Source: Sediminihaliea albiluteola (GTDB lineage Bacteria > Pseudomonadota > Gammaproteobacteria > Pseudomonadales > Halieaceae). From it: 64,000 nucleotides of DNA. Positions 20,878 to 28,551 of the stretch are shown here, in pieces. The stretch is taken from the NCBI RefSeq assembly GCF_014077625.1, contig NZ_JACFXU010000013.1, forward strand, positions 1,116,001-1,180,000. The letters run 5' to 3'. A model generated the notes under the pieces. It was not told the DNA's origin and made no database searches. It worked only from the letters and a program-made list of their open reading frames with translations. The stretch's first letter is position 1, and every line of letters begins with the position of its first letter. The translations under genes were made by a program, and so were the position numbers.

Positions 20878-21773
20878 ACAACAACCCACTCTCTAAATGG
20901 CATGCAGCCATAAAGTATCACCCTATAGTCACGCGACTAGCAAATTTATACTACAGACTCGGCAACCGAAAATTAGAGAGCGTGATATTTGTAGCTACAA
21001 CAGGTCGCAGTGGCACCCTGACTTTAGTCGACATCTTTAGCCAGATCCCTGATTGCTTGGCAGTACATGAACCCTATCCAGTCATGAACGGCTCTATCCT
21101 TCACGATGCCAACTATGGACGTAAGGATACTGTGACGCGATTTTACAAGGAACGAAAATCAGTCAATATTCGCCGGGCTGCTTCGGGCGCTCGATACTAT
21201 CTTGAAGCCAATCATTTGTTTATAAAAACCTTTGTTGAGCAAACCTCACAAGACTTTGGCGATCGCCTGCGTATTATTCACCTAGTACGAAACCCGATGG
21301 CAGTGGCAAGTTCAATTTACTGCTTGCATGATGAACCCGGAACCGAGGCTGGCAACCGTTGGTGGCTTGATTATCGAGCACCGTCGAACCTCATCAACAT
21401 AGCTGAATTATTGGAAAACTCCCCTAGGTTTTCCAATCCCTACTTTAAGTGTCTCTGGTATTGGTTTGAGCTAGAAGCGCGAACGGCCTATTGGAAAAAA
21501 CATTTGCCACAGACACCAGTCGTTACTTTCTATACAGAGGACTTTTCATCTGCGACTGAACTTAAGAGACTGTTTAGCGAGTTAGGCATTGTAGTCAAGG
21601 GTATAGACCCCGAAAGCCTTACACAGCTCCACAGTCATCAACGAAGTCACCAGAAACAAAGACAGCCTCTGCCTGCAGATCTGCAGCTAGAAATGCTGAA
21701 TACTTTCATTACTGAAATGACAGGGCGTTCCTATGCCCTGCCAGAGAGCTTGTCTCGCTATGTCGAACTCTGA
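20874..21773 (+). CDS. Sulfotransferase-like protein
   Basis: 299-aa protein with the PAPS-binding P-loop ATTGRSGTLTL (about residues 41-51) and the 3'-phosphate-binding segment RIIHLVRNPMAVASS (about 134-148). These define the sulfotransferase superfamily, which moves sulfate from PAPS to a hydroxyl or amine, here probably on the glycan. It overlaps the flippase by 4 bp and the following ATP-grasp gene by 14 bp, so it belongs to the same operon. Confidence 0.82.
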   Translation: MNNNPLSKWHAAIKYHPIVTRLANLYYRLGNRKLESVIFVATTGRSGTLTLVDIFSQIPDCLAVHEPYPVMNGSILHDANYGRKDTVTRFYKERKSVNIRRAASGARYYLEANHLFIKTFVEQTSQDFGDRLRIIHLVRNPMAVASSIYCLHDEPGTEAGNRWWLDYRAPSNLINIAELLENSPRFSNPYFKCLWYWFELEARTAYWKKHLPQTPVVTFYTEDFSSATELKRLFSELGIVVKGIDPESLTQLHSHQRSHQKQRQPLPADLQLEMLNTFITEMTGRSYALPESLSRYVEL

Positions 21774-23529
21774 AACCCAGCCGCAACGCGTATTAGTCCT
21801 TGATGCTGACACACTGCCGGCCCTAGCAATCGTGCGCTCTCTCGGAAAACTCGGACTCCATGTCCAAGCTGCGTCTCATACTGAAAAACCTATCACTAGC
21901 TATTCACGATATGCCGCCGAGTCCTTGCAGTACCCATCGCCACTGACTCAAGAACCTGATTTTTTAGAGTGGGTCTCTGCCCAGATTGCTTCCAGCTCAG
22001 CGCCAGTAATGGTAGTACCCGCGACCGAGCGCACTATGGTCCCACTATCAAGGCACTTTCAATCACCTGGGCAGCGTCAGTTTTTTGCAATGCCGGCACA
22101 CAGAGCATTGGAGCAAGTGCTCGATAAATCACAAACCTCTAAACTCGCACAATCTTGTGATATTCCTCAACCGCGCAGCTGGACGCTACACAAGATTGAG
22201 GATCTCGAGCGACTCCTGCCTCAGCTGGTATTCCCGCTAGTGGTCAAACCCGCTCGTTCAATCCCAGAAGGCGAACAGCGCCAGCCATTGACCGTTAAAT
22301 ATGCCCACTCCGCTGTAGGGCTCAGGAACATAGTCAACACTATGCTCAAACATACTCACTTAATTTTACAGGAGTATTTTCGCGGTGAGGGAGTCGGTGT
22401 TGAGGTTCTTGCTAGAAATGGTGTCGTTGAGTATGCCTTTCAGCATCGTCGGCTGCACGAAGTCCCACTGAGCGGGGGCGGCAGCAGCTTGCGAATCAGT
22501 GAAGATATCCACCCACCATTGCTAAAGGCCAGCAAAACACTCATGGCAAAACTAAACTGGAATGGCGTAGCAATGGTCGAGTTCAAGCAGAATCCGGACT
22601 CTGGGGAGTTTATTCTGGTTGAGATAAACGGGCGGTTCTGGGGCTCACTACCGCTTGCTACAGCGGCCGGAGCAGACTTCCCCCGCCTACTCTGGGCTTT
22701 GCACCATAAGCTGCCACTGCCTGAGTTAGCTCAATACAAACGTGCCTTGCGCTGCCGCAAACTTTCCAGTGACTTACACTGGCTAGAAGCTGTACTGCGA
22801 CAAGAGGGTGATACCCGACTAGTCCCTATTCCTTCCCGTAGGCAGGCAATACAGGAAACCCTAGGGATGTTATTACCAAAAGAGCGCTTTGACGCTCAGA
22901 GCTTCAGTGATCCGCTTCCGGGGATCGTAGATATTGGCCGTATTCTTGCTAACTATAGAAAACGACTCAGTAGTGCCTTAATCGACAAGAGGCACCAGTG
23001 GCGCATTACTCGCGCTAGCAATGAAAAAAAAGTTGCGCAACACTTAGTGAATGCTCGGCGCTTGCTCTTTGTCTGCTACGGCAATATCAATCGCAGTGCA
23101 GTAGCGCAAGCCTTGTGTGAGCAATTACCAAACTACAACCTCAGGCCAGAATGCAGATCTGCAGGTTTCCACTCTGAACCAGGTCGGCCGGCCGATGATC
23201 GAATGGTGGCATTGGCTGCAGCAGACAATATCAAGCTAGACAACTCTTTGTCCTCAGTATTGACCCCCGAGTTAATCGAGTGGGCTGACCTTGTATTAGT
23301 GATGGAGTGTAGCCAGGTACAACAGGTTTACTCGATAAGCAGCGCTACACCGGTAGTATTACTTGGTGGTACCAAGCATGCACGATGTCGCGCGCGCGAG
23401 ATTCCTGACCCTTACAACCAATCGAAGGAGATCTATAGCGCTGTATATAATCAGATTAAGCACTGCGTCGAGTCTCTGCTTGTAACCTGGAACAGCTCGA
23501 AATCTCCAGTCAGTAAAACGAGTGCTTAA
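21760..23529 (+). CDS. ATP-grasp / low-molecular-weight phosphotyrosine phosphatase fusion
   Basis: 589 aa from ATG 21760, which I prefer over an upstream in-frame ATG (21733) that lies deep in the sulfotransferase gene. Residues about 10-330 form a carbamoyl-phosphate-synthetase-like ATP-grasp domain (FPLVVKPAR; AMVEFKQNPDSGEFILVEIN with GRFWGS). Residues about 430-575 form an LMW protein-tyrosine phosphatase with the C(X)5R loop FVCYGNINRSA (Cys439, Arg445) and general acid in IPDPYNQ. Wzb-type phosphatases reset BY-kinases in polysaccharide export, and such a kinase is encoded at 55164. The fusion suggests a ligase with a phosphatase module. Confidence 0.85.
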   Translation: MSNSETQPQRVLVLDADTLPALAIVRSLGKLGLHVQAASHTEKPITSYSRYAAESLQYPSPLTQEPDFLEWVSAQIASSSAPVMVVPATERTMVPLSRHFQSPGQRQFFAMPAHRALEQVLDKSQTSKLAQSCDIPQPRSWTLHKIEDLERLLPQLVFPLVVKPARSIPEGEQRQPLTVKYAHSAVGLRNIVNTMLKHTHLILQEYFRGEGVGVEVLARNGVVEYAFQHRRLHEVPLSGGGSSLRISEDIHPPLLKASKTLMAKLNWNGVAMVEFKQNPDSGEFILVEINGRFWGSLPLATAAGADFPRLLWALHHKLPLPELAQYKRALRCRKLSSDLHWLEAVLRQEGDTRLVPIPSRRQAIQETLGMLLPKERFDAQSFSDPLPGIVDIGRILANYRKRLSSALIDKRHQWRITRASNEKKVAQHLVNARRLLFVCYGNINRSAVAQALCEQLPNYNLRPECRSAGFHSEPGRPADDRMVALAAADNIKLDNSLSSVLTPELIEWADLVLVMECSQVQQVYSISSATPVVLLGGTKHARCRAREIPDPYNQSKEIYSAVYNQIKHCVESLLVTWNSSKSPVSKTSA

Positions 23530-23531
23530 GC

Positions 23532-24410
23532 TTGCGCTGCCTTGGGCTTGTTCTACTCATTGCTCTAGCAGCTGTCGCTATGTTTAAAGTGATGGAAAGC
23601 ACATTACACAAGACAACTATCGAATATAAACACAGTCCTCAAGGCACTCTTGTACTCGATATCTACTCACGAAAACCAGAGGCTCAACAGCGCCGCCCGG
23701 CGATACTTTACCTCTTCGGTGGCGGCTGGCTTAGCGGCCACAGGGAGCAATTCCAGACTCAAGCTGAATATTTTGCAGATCAAGGAATGGTGAGCATACT
23801 AGTTGATTATCGTGTATTTAGCAGACACCAAACCACCCCCCTTGACGCTTTGGATGACGCCCAGGATGCTTTCGATTGGGTCAGCCATCATGCGACAAAG
23901 CTCAGCATAGACCCCAATAAGATCATTATCGCTGGCGGCTCCTCCGGTGGTCACTTAGCACTCTGTAGCGCTTTAAACTGCAATGGCAGGGGACTCTCTA
24001 CCAAGCCAGTGGCGCTGATCTTATACAACCCAGTAACTGACTTGAGAGCTGCTAGTCCCGAGCTAGGTTTCTCAGAGGGTGAGCTAGCTCTATTAGCAAA
24101 CATGACAAGAGAGGAAATACACCAGTTTTCACCAGCTACACAGCCTTGCAAAAAGCTCCCACCAACATTAATTATCTATGGCATGGAGGACCCTTTGTTA
24201 GCTCAAGCTGAACAAGGTTTATGTGCCAAAACCTCAGAGCACACTCCAGCAATGCAAATCATGCGCTGGCCAGGGGTCGGTCATGGCTTCTTCAATAAGG
24301 AACCCTGGTTGCATGAAACTACAAAGGCAACTGAACAGTTCTTGCTTAAACTCCAGGTACTGCCAACTTCTACTGATACTTCCACTTTACCAAGGAGCTC
24401 TAACAAATGA
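23532..24410 (+). CDS. Alpha/beta hydrolase (esterase-like), exported or membrane-anchored
   Basis: 292-aa hydrolase with an N-terminal hydrophobic anchor or signal (residues 3-18), the oxyanion segment LFGGGW (62-66), nucleophile elbow GGSSGG with Ser138, acid in YGMEDPLL and histidine in GVGHGFF. It resembles the carbohydrate-esterase/BD-FAE group, so it may remove acyl groups from the glycan outside the cytoplasm. The start is TTG two bases after the previous stop; an ATG 16 codons later would lose the anchor. It overlaps the next gene by 4 bp. Confidence 0.8.
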   Translation: MRCLGLVLLIALAAVAMFKVMESTLHKTTIEYKHSPQGTLVLDIYSRKPEAQQRRPAILYLFGGGWLSGHREQFQTQAEYFADQGMVSILVDYRVFSRHQTTPLDALDDAQDAFDWVSHHATKLSIDPNKIIIAGGSSGGHLALCSALNCNGRGLSTKPVALILYNPVTDLRAASPELGFSEGELALLANMTREEIHQFSPATQPCKKLPPTLIIYGMEDPLLAQAEQGLCAKTSEHTPAMQIMRWPGVGHGFFNKEPWLHETTKATEQFLLKLQVLPTSTDTSTLPRSSNK

Positions 24411-25198
24411 TCGACAGCGCCCTCCGACACTCACATCTTTTTATTGCCGGAACCCACCGCAGCGGCACCTCGCTTATCCACGAAATACTGCGTGAACACC
24501 CGGCAATTAGTGGCTTTCGGGATACACCCGCTTATATGGAAGATGAGGGCCAATTTTTACAGTCTGTATATCCACGCGGGGAAGAGTTTGGTGGGCCTGG
24601 GCGATTTGCCTTTGAAAGCTCAGCACACATGACAGAAACACACCCTCTAGTTTCCGCTGACAATGCCCAGCGCCTCTTTGGTGAGTGGAGTCAATACTGG
24701 GATCTGAGAAAGCCTATTTTAGTTGAAAAGTCCCCGCCAAACATCATTCGCACTCGCTTTCTTCAAGCCTTATTTCCAAACTCACACTTTCTGATCATTC
24801 TTCGCCATCCTGTAGCTGTAGCTTATGCCACACAAAAATGGAGTAAAACATCGATCAACTCGCTGATTGACCATACCTTAAGGGCTTATGAAATATTTTT
24901 TGAGGATCGATCGTATTTGGCTAATTGCCACCTAGTCTATTACGAAGATTTTGTAGAAAGACCACAAGAGATTGTTGACCAAATCTTCGAGTTTCTAGGC
25001 TTGGAAAAACAAAACTTAGATCGTGAAATATCCCCACTTGTTAATCAGCGTTACTTCGAGTCTTGGCGCAATGATCGTCGAAAATTCTGGCGCCCAGTGC
25101 CCAGGCGTGTTTCTCCTGAGCTAGAGCTATGCGCCAATAGAGTGGGTTACAGCTTAAAAGGAGAGTGCAAACTGCCTGAGACAGCACACTTGGAATAA
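24407..25198 (+). CDS. Sulfotransferase
   Basis: 263-aa PAPS-dependent sulfotransferase: P-loop FIAGTHRSGTSLIHEIL near residues 12-28, then PKSPPNI-like (VEKSPPNI) and the 3'-phosphate site FLIILRHPVAVAYATQKW. It is the last gene of the plus-strand block and overlaps the esterase by 4 bp. A second sulfotransferase in the same operon (20874) suggests more than one sulfation position. It converges with the hydrolase-1 gene across 24 bp. Confidence 0.88.
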   Translation: MIDSALRHSHLFIAGTHRSGTSLIHEILREHPAISGFRDTPAYMEDEGQFLQSVYPRGEEFGGPGRFAFESSAHMTETHPLVSADNAQRLFGEWSQYWDLRKPILVEKSPPNIIRTRFLQALFPNSHFLIILRHPVAVAYATQKWSKTSINSLIDHTLRAYEIFFEDRSYLANCHLVYYEDFVERPQEIVDQIFEFLGLEKQNLDREISPLVNQRYFESWRNDRRKFWRPVPRRVSPELELCANRVGYSLKGECKLPETAHLE

Positions 25199-25222
25199 CC
25201 ATGTCTAACAAGCGCCGCTAAC

Positions 25223-26101
25223 TCACTTGCTGTGCAAGATTTCTAGCCTCTCTAGGAGTATCCGATTAACCTGTTGACGATCTGCAGAGCTAGAAAAGGC
25301 CTGATCTGCCTCCGGTAAATCAATACGCTGAATCATCTTTTTTGACAATTCATGAGCCCAAGCTTTATCCCGATGCAGGAGCTCATCAAACTCTCGGCTG
25401 ACTATGCTGCGGCCGCTCATTAGCAACAACAACTCGCCGTCAAATTCACATAGGCCATGCAACATGCGGTCGATAAAATGTCGCTTCTCAGTAACTGAGC
25501 TAGCAGACTGCCCAAGACCTAGGCGCGTTTGAGAGCGACGCAGCAGGCTAGTTAGTGCTCCACGAGCATAGCCCAGCAAGTCATACTCCATACGAAGTAG
25601 CTTAAGCCAAAATGACTTTTCTTTTAGACGTTGCAGATAATGCTGTCGTACTACTACCGCCTGTGTTTCACGAGTACTGACCCAGGGGTTACCGATCACT
25701 AGACTGTCAACCAAAGGCAAAGCATGAGCGTGTATCATAATCCCCGAAGCGGCATCACAGCCCCCCCAGAGGACGATATGTTCCAGCTCAGGAACTGCCC
25801 TTCTAAACCTATCTACAGCACTAGCTAAATCATCCCCAATCTCTTCAAAGCCCAAAAACTCGCCACTGCTATCGCCCATCCCACGATAGTCAAAGCGCAT
25901 CACAGCAAAGCCTTTGGCAGCAAGTTCTCGCGCCATCTTAACTAACCCGCGTCCAACACCTGCGCGATATTGAGGCCCACCGGCAACAACGGTAAGCACT
26001 CCGATTCGGCTTGGTATTGGCGCATGATGTATCACACCAATCAGCTGCTCTTGGCAGCATTCAAAAACGACGGGCTCGACCTTTGCTGCCTTTATATTCA
26101 T
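25223..26101 (-). CDS. Hydrolase 1, exosortase A system-associated
   Basis: 292-aa alpha/beta-hydrolase-fold protein of the subfamily (TIGR03100) found beside XrtA loci: VMRFDYRGMGDSSGEF, and ILWGGCDAASGI at the nucleophile-elbow position, where Cys replaces the usual Ser, a feature I see directly. It may act as a thioesterase or acyltransferase on the acyl-carrier product. It overlaps the hydrolase-2 gene by 4 bp and lies downstream of the acyl carrier protein on the same strand. Confidence 0.88.
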   Translation of the reverse strand: MNIKAAKVEPVVFECCQEQLIGVIHHAPIPSRIGVLTVVAGGPQYRAGVGRGLVKMARELAAKGFAVMRFDYRGMGDSSGEFLGFEEIGDDLASAVDRFRRAVPELEHIVLWGGCDAASGIMIHAHALPLVDSLVIGNPWVSTRETQAVVVRQHYLQRLKEKSFWLKLLRMEYDLLGYARGALTSLLRRSQTRLGLGQSASSVTEKRHFIDRMLHGLCEFDGELLLLMSGRSIVSREFDELLHRDKAWAHELSKKMIQRIDLPEADQAFSSSADRQQVNRILLERLEILHSK

Positions 26102-26907
26102 GAGTAGATATCGCCCATCAACTTGAATATTTCGAAGTTCTCATCCCGTTCATTTAACTGCCAAATTGCCGGCCCACAGAAAGGCTGGGCATTCACTGAG
26201 TGCCCAGCAACCTTCAATTTATCTAGCAATTTTGCCGTTGGAATAGGAAAAGGCCGACTCTGCTCACTAACATGCTCTAACCATGTCACAGGGATCTGTG
26301 TGCTAGCCGGATTGGGAGTAATTTCAAGTGATTGAAGCTCAACCATCAGCTCACCACCGAGGGGGTAACCAGCAATTTCAACAGCTTGGCCGGCTAGCCA
26401 CTGAGCTTTTATCTGATCACTGCTTTCAGCTGCCCTCTCACGTCCAAGGCCTGCAGCGATTCTCTGTCTAATCAGTTGACGCACGAAATTCTGGCCGGAT
26501 AAGACTGGCTGCCATAACAATAACTGGTCAACCTTCGCAGGGTGCCGAACAGTATAATGCCAAGCTAAAAGTGCTCCGCTGCGCAGCCCCCATAATATCA
26601 CCGGCTGCTGAAAAGCATCTTCAACAGTAGTGACTGCCAGAGCCATATCGTCAAACCAGCTTGCTAGGCTTGAATTTATTAACTCCCCATCACTGTCACC
26701 TGTACCACGAAAGTCGAATAAGGTGCAGCCGTAACCACGCTGAGCGAGCTGCCTTGACTGGCCAGCCACCCATGATCGACAGCGGTTCATTTCCTCGGCA
26801 AAGGGAGGCACATAAACAAATTGGGCTTTTGCTGCGCTTTCTGGCTGAAAAGACAGAGTAAAAATTTGCTGCCCAGTCGCCCCGATGAATTGGGCTGAAG
26901 TTTTCAA
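26098..26907 (-). CDS. Hydrolase 2, exosortase A system-associated
   Basis: 269-aa alpha/beta-hydrolase-fold protein (TIGR03101 type). VYVPPFAEEMNRCR near the N terminus replaces the usual HG oxyanion region and is characteristic of this subfamily; TLFDFRGTGDSDGE and ILWGLRSGALLAW (elbow around Ser) follow. It is probably a partner of hydrolase 1 in processing an acyl-carrier-bound intermediate. It sits 13 bp downstream of the acyl carrier protein. Confidence 0.88.
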   Translation of the reverse strand: MKTSAQFIGATGQQIFTLSFQPESAAKAQFVYVPPFAEEMNRCRSWVAGQSRQLAQRGYGCTLFDFRGTGDSDGELINSSLASWFDDMALAVTTVEDAFQQPVILWGLRSGALLAWHYTVRHPAKVDQLLLWQPVLSGQNFVRQLIRQRIAAGLGRERAAESSDQIKAQWLAGQAVEIAGYPLGGELMVELQSLEITPNPASTQIPVTWLEHVSEQSRPFPIPTAKLLDKLKVAGHSVNAQPFCGPAIWQLNERDENFEIFKLMGDIYS

Positions 26908-26920
26908 TGCGCTATGCCGC

Positions 26921-27166
26921 TCAAGACATTTTGGCTTCGATAAAATCTGCCAATGAACCTACAGATTCAAATATTTCTCCCGAAATTTCGTCATCGTAGA
27001 TTTCACAGCCAGTCTCATCTTCAATAGAAGCAAGAATTGAGGTAATCGTCAGGGAATTGAACTCAGGTATGGCTCCGAGTAAGGCTGTATCCCGCTGGAA
27101 GCTTGAAACGGCATCTAGCTGCAGATTTGTCTGCAGTATATGCCGAGTTAAAGTCAATGCATCCAT
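26921..27166 (-). CDS. Acyl carrier protein, exosortase A-associated
   Basis: 81 aa from ATG 27166 (a longer frame would start at TTG 27181 without a ribosome site). Typical small acidic helical carrier. The phosphopantetheine serine is in FNSLTITSIL, so the usual Asp-Ser-Leu is Asn-Ser-Leu here. It likely holds the acyl group made by the acyl-CoA ligase at 14788 and handed to the downstream hydrolases. It is followed closely by both hydrolase genes in one operon. Confidence 0.85.
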   Translation of the reverse strand: MDALTLTRHILQTNLQLDAVSSFQRDTALLGAIPEFNSLTITSILASIEDETGCEIYDDEISGEIFESVGSLADFIEAKMS

Positions 27167-27240
27167 ATTTAAGGTATCCAAGTTAGAAAGTTATTAGATG
27201 CTTTTGCATATAGCTTAAAAACAACTGCACTAAATCGGTT

Positions 27241-28257
27241 TTAAAAGCTTCTCTGCACAACATAGCGAGCCCTCAACATTAAAAGTCGCCCGCCCAAGTA
27301 AATAGTATATGCGAACCATCGCAAGGACATGCCATAGACCAAAGCTTCCTTCGCACTCACATAAGCAGGCCCAAACTCACCATTATCTACCAACAAATGG
27401 CTTAACCGCTTACAAGTGACAAGCAAGTGTTGACGGCATTTGTTGCGCACCACAGTTTTTTCGGCCGCCACATAATTACACGACAAGAGGTGGCGACGTA
27501 TTTGCAAACGCTGAACACGGCTTAGGGATAGAGATGCACTCTCCCCTGATGATGCATCAGGTATATGATGCTGAGCAACAAACTCGGGCAGGTGTAAAAT
27601 AACCTGAGCTTGGTCTACACAGCGCAGATAAAAATCCAAATCTTCTTCGTAGCGTAGATACTCATTAAAGCCGCCTAAGTCTACAAAGAACTCTCGTCGC
27701 ACAAGGGTCGTGTTCAGGTGATTAAAGCCTTGGTAAGCCATCAGATCTTCAGCAAAGATGCGATAGCAGCCATCTTTGAATTCCCGCCCTTGTTGTTGCA
27801 GCTGCTTAGCTAAGCCATGAAGCCACAGTGGCTGCTCTAGCCCGCCACCTTCAGGAACCGCCATTTGGTTGGCGTATAACAGGTCGATCTCTGCTTGCTC
27901 ACCAATCACCTGATAGGCTTTAGATAAAAAGCCCTGATCTGTCCACAAATCATCATCATCTAAAAATGCAAGGTACTGACCAGAACTACACCAGCTCCCA
28001 ACATTTCGAGCATATGCTGGACCGCGACCTCGCGGATAACAACCAAGGCGCAGGTAGCGTATTTCTATGTCTGTCTGCTGAGATAAACTCTCCAGTGAAT
28101 GGGCAATTAGCTCAGTGACTTCCTGCTCGGAGCCGTCATCAACAACAAGCAGTTCAAAACTTCTCATGGTCTGGGCTAGAACAGACTCTACTGCGCGCAG
28201 CAAATCTTTCGGCCGGTTTCGTGTAGCTATAACCACACTATAAACTGGGGTTGTCAT
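27241..28257 (-). CDS. Glycosyltransferase family 2
   Basis: 338-aa GT-A glycosyltransferase: YSVVIATRNRPKDLLRAVES at the N terminus, LLVVDDGS, the metal/nucleotide motif LAFLDDDDLW near residue 97, and YEEDLDFYLRC later (catalytic base region). It adds a sugar to the lipid-linked repeat unit in the cytoplasm. It is the first gene of the GT2-carrier-hydrolase run, with 74 bp between it and the carrier protein. Confidence 0.9.
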   Translation of the reverse strand: MTTPVYSVVIATRNRPKDLLRAVESVLAQTMRSFELLVVDDGSEQEVTELIAHSLESLSQQTDIEIRYLRLGCYPRGRGPAYARNVGSWCSSGQYLAFLDDDDLWTDQGFLSKAYQVIGEQAEIDLLYANQMAVPEGGGLEQPLWLHGLAKQLQQQGREFKDGCYRIFAEDLMAYQGFNHLNTTLVRREFFVDLGGFNEYLRYEEDLDFYLRCVDQAQVILHLPEFVAQHHIPDASSGESASLSLSRVQRLQIRRHLLSCNYVAAEKTVVRNKCRQHLLVTCKRLSHLLVDNGEFGPAYVSAKEALVYGMSLRWFAYTIYLGGRLLMLRARYVVQRSF

Positions 28258-28432
28258 GCTGGCCGATGCTCAAATGGGGGTAACATTTATTATCAATTCC
28301 AGTTAGCAAGGCTAAGCACAGTATTTAGGGTCCTGTCGGGCATTGCAAATGCGTTTCTTAGCATCCTAGCTAGATAAGATAGGTTTTTAGACCACCGGAC
28401 CAGTTTACACCTAAAAAGACCCCGAGGAAGCC

Positions 28433-28543
28433 ATGCAAAATAGCGAAATCCTTGCCATCAATCACCAAAAAATAGACTACACTACTAATGTTGCTCCTAT
28501 GGCTCGCAACCGCGCGCCTGAACCCAGCGACTTCGAGATATAA
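28433..28543 (+). CDS. Candidate small peptide gene (36 aa)
   Basis: A 36-codon ORF starting MQNSEILAINH and ending RAPEPSDFEI, with GAGG five bases before the ATG. Its stop lies 8 bp before the start of the di-heme propeller gene, so it may be coupled to it or be a leader ORF. It has no membrane segment, no cysteine and no recognised family. Evidence is limited to the ribosome site and position. Confidence 0.35.
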   Translation: MQNSEILAINHQKIDYTTNVAPMARNRAPEPSDFEI

Positions 28544-28551
28544 GCTGTCAT

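Noticed and set aside
28338-28353. GG-N10-GC spacing upstream of the 36-aa ORF, as in sigma-54 promoters.
   Set aside because: Only the core dinucleotides and a few positions match the consensus, so it is likely chance.
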